IMG/VR virus record: IMGVR_UViG_3300031673_000132
Coordinates: 1-43,293 of that record
DNA: 43,293 nt
Strand: one strand, 5' to 3'
Origin: a virus
In this document: positions 13,994-20,182 of the stretch, one piece after another
How the letters are laid out: each line of letters begins with the position of its first letter
Position numbering within the stretch: the first letter of the stretch is position 1
Translations under genes and position numbers: made by a program
The notes under the pieces: generated by a model
The model's input: the letters and a program-made list of their open reading frames with translations, nothing else
The model's database searches: none
Told to the model about the DNA's origin: nothing

Positions 13994-14138
13994 TTTGCTT
14001 CTCCTTCATTATTTCATTGACTTTATCGACATAATCATCTATTGCTGTTTGTGCTGTGCATTGCAACATCCCCAGTTCACAAACATCACAGAGCCTATCA
14101 TCCGACATTTTTTCACATTCAGGACAGCCGTTTTTCAT
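13974..14138 (-). CDS. Small zinc-ribbon protein (54 aa)
   Basis: ATG 14138 follows CAGGAGAATAGCA, so I prefer it to the upstream in-frame start at 14222. The product starts MKNGCPECEKMSDDRLCDVC, with two CxxC pairs forming a compact zinc site, then a helix (AIDDYVDKVNEIMKEKQ). It overlaps the SSB-like gene by 20 bases. Function unknown. Confidence 0.6.
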   Translation of the reverse strand: MKNGCPECEKMSDDRLCDVCELGMLQCTAQTAIDDYVDKVNEIMKEKQNVTASN

Positions 14139-14140
14139 TG

Positions 14141-14626
14141 CTATTCTCCTGTAAAAATGTATTCGACGAGCTTTTCTATTTCCGGTTTGTCGATTGCTTT
14201 GCCCGCCCGAATGTAGGCACAAGTAAGGCCGTGCCGGATTTTGCCTTTGGTAACAGCTTGCCAGTCTCGTAATTCTTCATCGCCTTGGTAGTAGTCTGGT
14301 TCGGTTCGGCTTGCGTGGTTTGTAACAATTACATACTGGTCAACCCAAAGTTTTTTGCCTTCTTTTAATGCTATCTTTTTTGAAGATGGGTCTGCGGCCT
14401 GAATTTGGGCGGCTACAATAGAAACGTTGTCTCTCTTTTTCAGGGGGTCGTATGCGGCATTTTTGAAATCTGCCAACACTTCACCTGTGTCATCAAAAAG
14501 AACAACAGTAAAAACATAATTGTTGTCGGGTAATCGTGTCCAATTTTTCGTGGTTTTGACGGCAAAGACAACCCCGCCGTCAACCTTCTCGCCGACTGAC
14601 ATTTTTAGTAATTGGTCTATGGTCAT
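14141..14626 (-). CDS. OB-fold-like nucleic-acid-binding protein (161 aa)
   Basis: The first 75 residues look like an OB-fold barrel: GGVVFAVKTTKNWTRL, NYVFTVVLFDDTGEVLADF, then NVSIVAAQIQAAD, as in aminoacyl-tRNA-type anticodon-binding or replication OB domains. The C-terminal half is helical with YYQGDEELRDWQAV. It sits in the same operon segment as the SSB-like protein, so a role in replication or recombination is plausible. ATG 14626 has AGAGGAG upstream. The family is not identified. Confidence 0.45.
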   Translation of the reverse strand: MTIDQLLKMSVGEKVDGGVVFAVKTTKNWTRLPDNNYVFTVVLFDDTGEVLADFKNAAYDPLKKRDNVSIVAAQIQAADPSSKKIALKEGKKLWVDQYVIVTNHASRTEPDYYQGDEELRDWQAVTKGKIRHGLTCAYIRAGKAIDKPEIEKLVEYIFTGE

Positions 14627-14629
14627 TTT

Positions 14630-14863
14630 TTACTCCTCTTTACAGTCCTGACACACATAATCGTGATTATCATCTCTCTCTGCGCAGTAGTCGCAGATTT
14701 TCAGCCCGCAATTTATACAGGTATACAGTTGGTCTTTGCAATTTGGACAATAAGGATTCCCGCAAACTTCACAGATAATTACATCCTTAAAGTAAATCCT
14801 CTGCTCGCAATGCGGATTTGAGCAAATGTAATGGTCAATCTCTTTTACTTCATCAACGTCCAT
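14630..14863 (-). CDS. Zinc-finger protein, B-box/RING-like cysteine array (77 aa)
   Basis: ATG 14863 has GGAGGCCAATA upstream; the longer in-frame start at 14953 would overlap the YopX-like gene by over 100 bases. The 77 residues hold twelve cysteines and two histidines in regular CxxC pairs (CSNPHC, CEVCGNPYC, CKDQ, CINCGLKICDYC, YVCQDC), enough for two to three zinc sites in treble-clef arrangement. This resembles phage proteins built from tandem zinc ribbons. Binding target unknown. Confidence 0.65.
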   Translation of the reverse strand: MDVDEVKEIDHYICSNPHCEQRIYFKDVIICEVCGNPYCPNCKDQLYTCINCGLKICDYCAERDDNHDYVCQDCKEE

Positions 14864-15320
14864 TATTGGCCTCCAGCAGTTCGGGGTTGTCGTGGATGTT
14901 GCCGATGACTTCGATTTTTTGATAATGTAGAAGTGACAAGGGTATACAATCACACCCTTTTATATATTCAATATGGAATCCTATAATATTTATCGAGTAT
15001 TCCTCATAGTCAGAAGCGTCAACTTCCCCTTCTCCAAATCTGATTATTCCGTATGTCCATAAATCAAGACGGTCTTTTTCGGAATTATCTGACCAAGTTG
15101 CTTTTACTCTATCGCCTTCGCATATCTCTCTTTTCTCTTTGCTCGTGTCAAACTTGCCGGTGAACTGCCCTACTGTTTCGGGGTCAACTTCGAATGCCAC
15201 TTCATCTTCGCAGATTATTACAGAATAAGTATTATAGTGAGTATCTTGACGTTCTACATACCACCCATAAACCCATTCGCCATTATCAATTCGCTTGCCT
15301 CTGAATTTATGTATCCTCAT
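14853..15320 (-). CDS. YopX family protein (155 aa)
   Basis: Starts RIHKFRGKRIDNGEWVYGWY and continues EVDPETVGQFTG, then EKREICEGDRVKA and a C-terminal IEVIGNIHDNPELL. These are the landmark motifs of YopX proteins, which are common in phages of diverse hosts and form beta-rich oligomers of unknown function. Length is normal. ATG 15320 follows GGGAGGCTGACA. It overlaps the zinc-finger gene by 11 bases. Confidence 0.85.
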   Translation of the reverse strand: MRIHKFRGKRIDNGEWVYGWYVERQDTHYNTYSVIICEDEVAFEVDPETVGQFTGKFDTSKEKREICEGDRVKATWSDNSEKDRLDLWTYGIIRFGEGEVDASDYEEYSINIIGFHIEYIKGCDCIPLSLLHYQKIEVIGNIHDNPELLEANNGR

Positions 15321-15322
15321 TG

Positions 15323-15553
15323 TCAGCCTCCCTGTATTGACGAGATTGCGACACTGTATTTTTGGCCGTCCCGCTTATCTGTAAAAAAGCCTTCAACGCC
15401 ACTGGCGGTAAAGTTTGAGTCTGTCTTTTCAAAGTTCCCGTCTTTTATTTCATCCAAAAGCTCAGAACAGAAAGTCGGCGGGGGCAGTTGTGGACGTTTC
15501 AGGGGATAGCCCAACACATCTTCAAGTAATTTGTCTAACCATTGTGGATTCAT
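15323..15553 (-). CDS. Hypothetical early protein (76 aa)
   Basis: ATG 15553 overlaps the stop of the MazG-like gene as ATGA and follows AAAAGGAGAACTCCAA, so it is preferred to the upstream in-frame start. The protein begins MNPQWLDKLLEDVLGYPLKR and ends in a small beta-rich part (FFTDKRDGQKYSVAISS). No family recognised. Coupled translation with the MazG-like gene is likely. Confidence 0.55.
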   Translation of the reverse strand: MNPQWLDKLLEDVLGYPLKRPQLPPPTFCSELLDEIKDGNFEKTDSNFTASGVEGFFTDKRDGQKYSVAISSIQGG

Positions 15554-15846
15554 TTGGAGTTCTCCTTTTCTCTCTGGCGTATACACTCCACCCACGCCAT
15601 ACACACTGCTGCAACTTGTATCAATTCATACTCCAGGTTCTCTATGCAAGCCTCGTATTTGTATAATCGTTCTTTGTGTGGGTATGCTTCGTTGACTGTT
15701 TCGCCGACTTCGCCGACCTCTTCTATTAGTATAGGCAACCATCGCAAATCAGAATGATTCTGCTCTCCCCACTTGGCGTCTTGTTTTATGCGTTCCATTG
15801 CTACGCAGGCTAACGGAGGGTTTTCTCTTAATGTTGGGTCTGCCAT
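15550..15846 (-). CDS. MazG-like nucleotide pyrophosphohydrolase (98 aa)
   Basis: The sequence RIKQDAKWGEQNH, then ILIEEVGEVGETVNEAY, then LEYELIQVAAVCMAWVECI gives the E-E-x-x-E and second-helix acidic residues of the all-alpha NTP pyrophosphohydrolase (MazG-like) superfamily in a form common in phages. These enzymes hydrolyse (d)NTPs or alarmones and help redirect nucleotide pools. Length fits a single-domain member. ATG 15846 follows AGGAAAGACTAAA. Confidence 0.7.
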   Translation of the reverse strand: MADPTLRENPPLACVAMERIKQDAKWGEQNHSDLRWLPILIEEVGEVGETVNEAYPHKERLYKYEACIENLEYELIQVAAVCMAWVECIRQREKENSK

Positions 15847-15847
15847 T

Positions 15848-16138
15848 TTAGTCTTTCCTATATGAGTATGAGTTCGGGTCGAACCATTTATCTGCGTGCC
15901 GATTACAAACTTCTTTATCCCACGCAGCCAAAGTCTTTTTGCCTATTATGCCGTCGAGCTTGAGGTTGTGGCCTTTGTTGATTAGCATTTGTTGTATCTC
16001 AATCGGCGAGGGGATATGGGACTCGGCCTTGACGACTTGAGCCTGTAAGATGGCTATCTGGCCTTGGTAGGCTTTAGTGCCAAGGCTAATGACTACAACA
16101 AGAACAAGGCCAGCCAATATGGATTTAAGTGTTTTCAT
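15848..16138 (-). CDS. Membrane-anchored peptidoglycan-binding-like protein (96 aa)
   Basis: Starting at ATG 16138, the protein has a basic start and hydrophobic segment (LKSILAGLVLVVVISLGTKA), then a short coiled coil, then a domain resembling PG_binding_1: IEIQQMLINKGHNLKLDGIIGKKTLAAWDK, a helix pair around an LDGIxGxxT turn. Such domains dock cell-wall enzymes onto peptidoglycan; here no catalytic domain is attached. A role in lysis or superinfection immunity is possible. Upstream in-frame starts lie within the previous gene. Confidence 0.55.
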   Translation of the reverse strand: MKTLKSILAGLVLVVVISLGTKAYQGQIAILQAQVVKAESHIPSPIEIQQMLINKGHNLKLDGIIGKKTLAAWDKEVCNRHADKWFDPNSYSYRKD

Positions 16139-16670
16139 TACAATCGGAACAATATTCAGTGTGGCCATCTTCACCAGCGTTAAGTGCTTTTATGCCGCTT
16201 CCTTTGCAAGTGGGACAAGTAATTGGCCTGTGTTCAGGCAATACGGTTGCTTCGTGGTTATCGAGACCGTCAATGTCTCCGCAAGTTTCACAGAGCTGTT
16301 TCTCTGCTGTGGCAATGGCGGTGTCTGCTATGTCTTTCACATCAGGATATATACGACCCGAACCGCCACAATTACCACACGGCACGGTGTCAACTTGTTC
16401 CGTTGGATAATGAGGTTTACCATCTGCCCACAACCTGCCATCGCCTTCGCACCGCCTACAACATTCTCCCTCATTTTCGCTTATTTGTTCCAATGCTTCC
16501 ACTAACTGCTTAATGAGGGCTTGCTGGTCGGGATAGGCGTTGTAGCGATTGACGATTTCGGCAATAAAATCTGACGGCGTAGCAACTACTTGATATTGGT
16601 TTTTATTATTGTTATAACCAACTGCTGTTGTGGAATGACTAAATCTTTCAAGTTTTTCTGGTAATTCCAT
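16125..16670 (-). CDS. DnaJ-type zinc-finger protein (181 aa)
   Basis: Residues 1-70 are a helical N-terminal domain (SDFIAEIVNRYNAYPDQQAL). Residues about 75-180 contain CRRCEGDGRLW, CGNCGGSGRIY, CETCGD, CPTCKGSG and CSDC, the CxxCxGxG repeats of the DnaJ central zinc domain, but without a J-domain. Phages often encode such stand-alone modules. The probable role is substrate or protein binding, not chaperone catalysis. ATG 16670 follows GAAAGGATAACA. The stop lies inside the next gene's 5' end. Confidence 0.65.
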   Translation of the reverse strand: MELPEKLERFSHSTTAVGYNNNKNQYQVVATPSDFIAEIVNRYNAYPDQQALIKQLVEALEQISENEGECCRRCEGDGRLWADGKPHYPTEQVDTVPCGNCGGSGRIYPDVKDIADTAIATAEKQLCETCGDIDGLDNHEATVLPEHRPITCPTCKGSGIKALNAGEDGHTEYCSDCNENT

Positions 16671-16672
16671 TG

Positions 16673-16813
16673 TTATCCTTTCTCCGCCTTCTCTGCTGCG
16701 GCAAGGGCTTTTTTGTGGTGTGAGCCCTCTATGTGGTTTCTTCCTCGGATTTTATATTTGCAAATTGGACAACGGGGACGATACGTTATGGCTTCTATTT
16801 TGTGTTCTTTCAT
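16673..16813 (-). CDS. Small zinc-finger protein (46 aa)
   Basis: ATG 16813 has GAAAGGATAGACAA upstream. The product has CPICKYKIRGRNHIEGSHHK, a C2H2-type zinc site with a CPIC knuckle and a histidine cluster, followed by a lysine/alanine-rich helix (KALAAAEKAEKG). This resembles a minimal DNA- or RNA-binding finger with a basic helix. It follows a long structured non-coding region. Confidence 0.55.
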   Translation of the reverse strand: MKEHKIEAITYRPRCPICKYKIRGRNHIEGSHHKKALAAAEKAEKG

Positions 16814-17027
16814 TTGTCTATCCTTTCTCAGCTTTCGCTGTTAATTTCTGGGGCTGGTCGGGGGGACACCAGCCCCGTAGGAGGAGGGTGATGAAAAGCT
16901 ATTATTGCAACCGGCGGGCAAGATGTTGCAGATATGGTGGTCCTGCTCCTTGTTAAACAGCCCGCCACCGGTCTTTGCCAGCAGATAGAGCCAGTGCTGG
17001 CATTTGGACACACTGTCAAGTTTATTA
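16814..17027 (-). other. Structured non-coding gap with three stem-loops
   Basis: No convincing gene is present. Three GC-rich inverted repeats occupy most of it: a perfect 9-bp stem GGGGCTGGT/ACCAGCCCC (16850-16876), GGCGGGC/GCCCGCC with further pairing beyond a bulge (16911-16971), and TGCCAGC/GCTGGCA (16976-17002). They lie between the 123-residue zinc-ribbon gene and the 46-residue zinc-finger gene. Terminator, leader or processing functions are possible. Confidence 0.5.
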
Positions 17028-17399
17028 TTAAGTTTTAAAAGAGCGTTTTGCTTTCCTGCGCTTCAGCCTTATGTTGTTGAGCCGCCGGATTTCGGCGTAG
17101 AACTCGAGGGGGTGTTCGGTGTAGGAATATTCCCCGCCCATACAATCAAAATCAGGGTCAATTTTGCGGGCAGGGCAAGAAGGGCAATTGCACATATCGC
17201 CTCGGTAGTGTTTTTGGGCATAATCACAAAAGAAACAATTACTGGTGAGCCCTTCATCTTCATAACCGTGTGCTTCTACCCATTCTGCCTTTAGGCTTTC
17301 CACGCCCAAGCTGGGGTCTTTTCTTATTTTTGAAGCTATCCACTTCCACATCCACAAACAAAGAACCCAAGTTTCATCGAGGGTTAGTCTCTTTTTCAT
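17028..17399 (-). CDS. Zinc-ribbon protein (123 aa)
   Basis: ATG 17399 follows GAGAGGCGCAAA; an in-frame TTG at 17447 would overlap the repeat protein gene. The protein starts KKRLTLDETWVLCLWMWKWI, a tryptophan-rich helix, and then has CFFCDYAQKH and CNCPSCPARK, a four-cysteine zinc site typical of small phage proteins. It ends in a basic stretch rich in K and R. The 5' junction is a copy of the 40-bp repeat described separately. Confidence 0.6.
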   Translation of the reverse strand: MKKRLTLDETWVLCLWMWKWIASKIRKDPSLGVESLKAEWVEAHGYEDEGLTSNCFFCDYAQKHYRGDMCNCPSCPARKIDPDFDCMGGEYSYTEHPLEFYAEIRRLNNIRLKRRKAKRSFKT

Positions 17400-17436
17400 T
17401 TTGCGCCTCTCTGTTTTTATTGATTTTTTTCTTGAC
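17397..17436. repeat. 40-bp direct repeat, copy 1 (flanks repeat-protein gene)
   Basis: Matches 18500-18539 at 39 of 40 positions. Each copy encodes the last residues QEKNQ plus stop of one gene and the ribosome site and ATG of the next, so the pair brackets the 17437-18499 cassette in phase. Confidence 0.85.
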
Positions 17437-18502
17437 CCGTGTAACATTTTGTTTTTTTGTCGCTTTTGTCTATTAGAACGGCATTAACGGATTGAAGTAT
17501 GCTTTTGTCTAATTTGATATAAGCAATAATGATAGAATGGTCTTTTGCAGCCTCTACCGTGCTTGAGTCGTACATAACCTTCACCGTGCTTGAGTCGCAC
17601 ATATCCTCCACCGTGCTTGAGTCGTACATAGACTCCACTGTGCTTGAGTTGTGCATAACCTTCACCGTGCTTGAGTTGTGCATAACCTTCACCGTGCTTG
17701 AGTCGTACATAGACTCCACTGTGCTTGAGTCGTGCATAACCTTCACCGTGCTTGAGTTGTGCATAACCTTCACCGTGCTTGAGTTGTGCATAACCTTCAC
17801 CGTGCTTGAGCCGTACATAGACTTCACTGTGCTTGAGCCGTGCATAGACTCCACTGTGCTTGAGTTGTGCATAACCTTCACCGTGCTTGAGTTGTGCATA
17901 ACCTTCACCGTGCTTGAGTCGCACATATCCTCCACCGTGCTTGAGTTGTACATAGCCTCCACCGTGCTTGAGTTGTACATAGCCTTCACCGTGCTTGAGT
18001 TGTACATAACCTTCACCGTGCTTGAGTCGTACATAGACTTCACCGTGCTTGAGCCGTACATAACCTTCACCGTGCTTGAGTCGCACATATCCTCCACCGT
18101 GCTTGAGTCGTACATAGACTCCACTGTGCTTGAGTCGCACATAGACTCTACCGTGCCATAACAAGCGAAAATATAATCACCGTTATTGAGAATGCGGCTT
18201 TCGGTTGGCATTATAATCTTGGCCTTGCGCCAATCTTTTAGATGTTTTCTGGTTTCTTTTTCAGCCTTCTTTTTGTCATACCATTTGGGCAAAACATCTT
18301 GGTCGGTAGCAAATATCCATTTGTTAAAAGGTAATGTATAATCCTCATCAGGGGGTGTGATTTCCACACGGACAAAAGTGTAATTGCCTCTCACATCTTG
18401 TTCTTTTAATTTGAATTCCTCGACTATATCTTCGTGGCTATCGGATTTTTTAGACCAAAAGACTTGTTTTTTTGTTATTATGAAGCTTGCCGGTCTACAC
18501 AT
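17417..18502 (-). CDS. Nonapeptide tandem-repeat (beta-solenoid-like) protein (361 aa)
   Basis: Residues 1-105 form an N-terminal domain beginning MCRPASFIITKKQVFWSKKS, followed by VRVEITPPDEDYTLPFNKW and DQDVLPKWYD, seen in other phage and bacterial proteins that carry similar repeat tails. About 23 nonapeptides of the type SSTVKVMYD / SSTVESMHN then run to near residue 330, encoded by 27-bp direct repeats at about 17547-18160. The regular TV and M positions suggest stacked strands of a beta-solenoid. A short C-terminal domain follows. Start GGGAGGCGCAAA-ATG. Function unknown; surface binding or DNA-mimic roles occur among solenoid proteins. Confidence 0.75.
   Translation of the reverse strand: MCRPASFIITKKQVFWSKKSDSHEDIVEEFKLKEQDVRGNYTFVRVEITPPDEDYTLPFNKWIFATDQDVLPKWYDKKKAEKETRKHLKDWRKAKIIMPTESRILNNGDYIFACYGTVESMCDSSTVESMYDSSTVEDMCDSSTVKVMYGSSTVKSMYDSSTVKVMYNSSTVKAMYNSSTVEAMYNSSTVEDMCDSSTVKVMHNSSTVKVMHNSSTVESMHGSSTVKSMYGSSTVKVMHNSSTVKVMHNSSTVKVMHDSSTVESMYDSSTVKVMHNSSTVKVMHNSSTVESMYDSSTVEDMCDSSTVKVMYDSSTVEAAKDHSIIIAYIKLDKSILQSVNAVLIDKSDKKTKCYTGQEKNQ
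17547..18160. repeat. 27-bp tandem repeat array, about 23 units
   Basis: Units alternate between forms ending GAGTCGTACATA, GAGTTGTGCATA and related variants, all sharing ACCGTGCTTGAGT-type cores. Because 27 is divisible by three, unit loss or gain never shifts the frame, and both strands stay open in additional frames through the whole array. Only the minus-strand frame with the conserved N-terminal domain is taken as coding. Confidence 0.9.
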
Positions 18503-18539
18503 TTTGCGCCTCCCTGTTTTTATTGATTTTTTTCTTGAC
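18500..18539. repeat. 40-bp direct repeat, copy 2
   Basis: Partner of 17397-17436, with a single T/C difference. It forms the junction between the 68-residue protein gene and the nonapeptide-repeat gene. Confidence 0.85.
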
Positions 18540-18726
18540 TTTCCGCCTCGATGTTGTTTATGATGGAATTTATGTTTGACAAGGCTTTGTATTCTGGCAA
18601 GTCCTGTATAATTGAGCGGATGATTTCTGGTGTGTTGCAGGGCTTATCGAATTTGCGTTCTGCGTATAGTTCGAGTGCCCGTCTAAGACGTTTACTCAAT
18701 TTCATACACAAGGTTCTTGCTATCAT
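18520..18726 (-). CDS. Small helical basic protein (68 aa)
   Basis: ATG 18726 follows CAAGGAGCAAA and is preferred to the in-frame start at 18783. The sequence MIARTLCMKLSKRLRRALEL is a basic amphipathic helix, and the second half is helical and ends QEKNQ like the neighbouring repeat protein. The basic helix suggests nucleic-acid binding. No family identified. Confidence 0.55.
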   Translation of the reverse strand: MIARTLCMKLSKRLRRALELYAERKFDKPCNTPEIIRSIIQDLPEYKALSNINSIINNIEAESQEKNQ

Positions 18727-18796
18727 TTTGCTCCTTGACAAATATCCTGATATGTCTTTTTTACTATTGGTATTATCGACCATTTTGGAAATTAGG

Positions 18797-18961
18797 TCAA
18801 GTAAAAAATATAGAATTTTCTAAAATTTCCCTTGCTTTACCAGCTTGGTTGTTTATAATCCCTTTGTTCATAAGGGGTTGGAACAATGCAAAAAATTTCC
18901 CCAAAAGCTGGTATGGAGACCAATTTTCTTGCAGATTTAGTAAGCCTGTTTTTGTTTTCAT
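18797..18961 (-). CDS. Hypothetical small protein (54 aa)
   Basis: ATG 18961 follows AGAAAGGGGAAAA and lies just downstream of the strong promoter at 18989-19017, making it the first gene of that transcript. The product starts MKTKTGLLNLQENWSPYQLL and is helical with aromatic residues. No family recognised. First-gene position under a strong promoter suggests an early host-takeover protein. Confidence 0.6.
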   Translation of the reverse strand: MKTKTGLLNLQENWSPYQLLGKFFALFQPLMNKGIINNQAGKAREILENSIFFT

Positions 18962-18988
18962 TTTTTCCCCTTTCTAAATAATACTTGC

Positions 18989-19017
18989 ATTATATCACTA
19001 AATTCTTATTTAGTCAA
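18989..19017 (-). promoter_or_regulatory. Sigma-70-type promoter (minus strand)
   Basis: On the minus strand TTGACT (19017-19012) and a perfect TATAAT (18994-18989) are separated by exactly 17 bases. It should drive the 54-residue gene and the operon downstream. A perfect 17-bp palindrome (19024-19040) lies just upstream of the -35 box. Confidence 0.8.
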
Positions 19018-19023
19018 TCTTGA

Positions 19024-19164
19024 GGTCACAAATTGTGACCACACAGGTCTGTACGTTTCGTACAAAAGGGCGGGGACAATTTATCCCTACCCTTTGTATA
19101 GCCTGTGCTATACACAAAACAGGGGTACAATCTGTACCCTGCTTGCGTATAGCCTATGCTATAC
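19024..19164. repeat. Array of six short palindromes upstream of promoter
   Basis: In 141 bases there are GGTCACAA-A-TTGTGACC (19024-19040), TGTACG-TTT-CGTACA (19050-19064), an imperfect AAGGG/CCCTT hairpin (19065-19094), GTATAGC-CTGT-GCTATAC (19096-19113), GGGTACA-ATC-TGTACCC (19120-19141) and GTATAGC-CTAT-GCTATAC (19147-19164). Two are near copies of each other. On the minus strand two are followed by short T-runs and may act as terminators for the gene ending at 19159; others could be operators. Confidence 0.75.
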
Positions 19165-19464
19165 TTTATTTGCTTTGGCTATGGCAGCTTCAATTTGTTC
19201 GTAATCTTCGGCGGTTACAACCATAATATCTGGCTCACCTTTTCGGCCAAAACATCTTAAGGCTCTTTCGCACGCTGCCAGCAAATCCGGTGCGGCGGTA
19301 ATGAGGCATAATTGAGCTTCGGCTTTTTCTTTGCTGAGGGGATAGTTATATTTTATTGTTAAAAAAGAAACATCATCGCCCTTGGTTACATAAACATCGG
19401 CATTGGGAATTCGCCGCATAGCTAAAACTTCCCCACTACTACTTACTTCAGTAAAATCGTCCAT
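19159..19464 (-). CDS. Hypothetical phage protein (101 aa)
   Basis: ATG 19464 follows AAGGAGTAAAGAAA and is preferred to the in-frame ATG at 19500. The central part carries CLITAAPDLLAACERALRCF, a segment common in small phage proteins, and the end EDYEQIEAAIAKANKV is a helix. No enzymatic residues stand out. Its stop codon lies within the last palindrome of the array at 19024-19164. Confidence 0.65.
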   Translation of the reverse strand: MDDFTEVSSSGEVLAMRRIPNADVYVTKGDDVSFLTIKYNYPLSKEKAEAQLCLITAAPDLLAACERALRCFGRKGEPDIMVVTAEDYEQIEAAIAKANKV

Positions 19465-19567
19465 TTTCTTTACTCCTTCCTTGCATACGCTTGTATGCAC
19501 TTTGCATATAAGGCCGAGGCGGGCGGCCTACACGATAGACCGCTGCCCCGGCTGAAAGTGAGCGTTA
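19465..19567 (-). other. Structured gap with nested hairpin
   Basis: GCATAC/GTATGC (19483-19498) forms a 6-bp hairpin with a 4-base loop. Beside it GCCGAGGC (19513-19520) and GCCCCGGC (19545-19552) enclose an 8-bp hairpin (19523-19543). Both stems of the nested element need one pairing that is A-C on the plus strand but G-U on the minus strand, so the RNA form is the minus-strand transcript. Confidence 0.5.
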
Positions 19568-19756
19568 TTAAGCAGTCAACTTGTAAAACTTTTTCTTGTG
19601 CCCAACTGTTAGCAGTCTTTTCTGTTCGTTTTTATAATGCTCATCACAATAATAATAGAAAAAAATGTGATTTTGTTTTTGTTGGACATATCGGTCAACC
19701 ACTCTCCACGAAGCCTTACAATTACAATCTGTTGCCTGACAAATAATCGGTTTCAT
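19568..19756 (-). CDS. Small zinc-binding protein (62 aa)
   Basis: The protein starts MKPIICQATDCNCKASWRVV and continues YYYCDEHYKNEQKRL, with cysteines and a histidine (CxxxxCxC...CxxH) that could bind one zinc, then a basic tail (GHKKKFYKL). ATG 19756 follows AGAGGTGTAAA. The pattern resembles short treble-clef fingers in phage proteins. Function unknown. Confidence 0.6.
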   Translation of the reverse strand: MKPIICQATDCNCKASWRVVDRYVQQKQNHIFFYYYCDEHYKNEQKRLLTVGHKKKFYKLTA

Positions 19757-19848
19757 TTTACACCTCTTTTCTACAGGTCTCTAATTCGTTCATTTTCTCA
19801 AAACTGTCAATTTCAGCCCTTTTGCCCGAAATTTTTCGCACGAGGATT

Positions 19849-19869
19849 CGTCAGGATGGACGAACTTGG
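19849..19869. repeat. 21-bp inverted repeat, right copy (partner at 500-520)
   Basis: Exact reverse complement of 500-520. On the minus strand it follows the TAG stop of the gene at 19886-20092 and continues that frame with KFVHPDESSCEKF to a TGA near 19790. No start codon or ribosome site is seen for this stretch. Confidence 0.8.
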
Positions 19870-19885
19870 GGCGGAGGATGCTAAA

Positions 19886-20092
19886 CTACCCTGTCTTTTG
19901 TTTTTCTTTCAGCCATTCAGTTTCGAGATATTTTTCTACATAAACTTCACGGCCTTCGCAGCCACACCCCAAGCAGGTAAATGGATAAATGCGACAATCA
20001 TCCAAGCCCTCACTGCATCCATAGTCAAGGTCAGAACTGCCGCATTTAGGACATTCTCCGATGCATTCTTTGTTGTTCCAATCTTTTAACAT
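19886..20092 (-). CDS. Zinc-ribbon protein (68 aa)
   Basis: ATG 20092 follows GGCAAGGTAAA and is preferred to the in-frame start at 20107. Contains ECPKCGSSDLDYG and FTCLGCGCEGREVYVEKY, a four-cysteine zinc ribbon of the kind often seen as a stand-alone phage protein with an aromatic, acidic tail. It ends in TAG, after which the frame stays open for about 30 codons through the 21-bp repeat. Confidence 0.65.
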   Translation of the reverse strand: MLKDWNNKECIGECPKCGSSDLDYGCSEGLDDCRIYPFTCLGCGCEGREVYVEKYLETEWLKEKQKTG

Positions 20093-20107
20093 TTTACCTT
20101 GCCTCAC

Positions 20108-20182
20108 TTTCTCATAAATTAAGTTTCATAAGCCCCTGCCTTGCATTGAGGCTACGGCCAAGCCGGGCAAGGGCGGAAACTG
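20108..20182 (-). other. Gap with nested stem-loop
   Basis: CCTTGC (20139-20144) pairs with GCAAGG (20167-20172) around an inner GGCT/AGCC hairpin (20150-20164). It lies between the gene ending at 20183 and the zinc-ribbon gene. The plan, an outer GC stem with a smaller internal hairpin just before a ribosome site, recurs in other gaps of this strand. Confidence 0.45.

Noticed and set aside
16850-17002. tRNA gene in the GC-rich gap
   Set aside because: Stem lengths and loops do not form a cloverleaf, and there is no CCA-type acceptor or T-loop sequence; no tRNA was recognised elsewhere by eye.
17547-18160. CRISPR array
   Set aside because: Units are contiguous 27-mers with coding variation and no unique spacers.
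17529-18161. Long plus-strand ORF (210 codons) across the 27-bp array
   Set aside because: The repeat length is divisible by three, so any stop-free unit stays open. There is no ribosome site or non-repeat domain in this frame.
17484-18164. Second minus-strand ORF (226 codons) across the same array
   Set aside because: Out of frame with the conserved N-terminal domain; openness is a by-product of the repeat.
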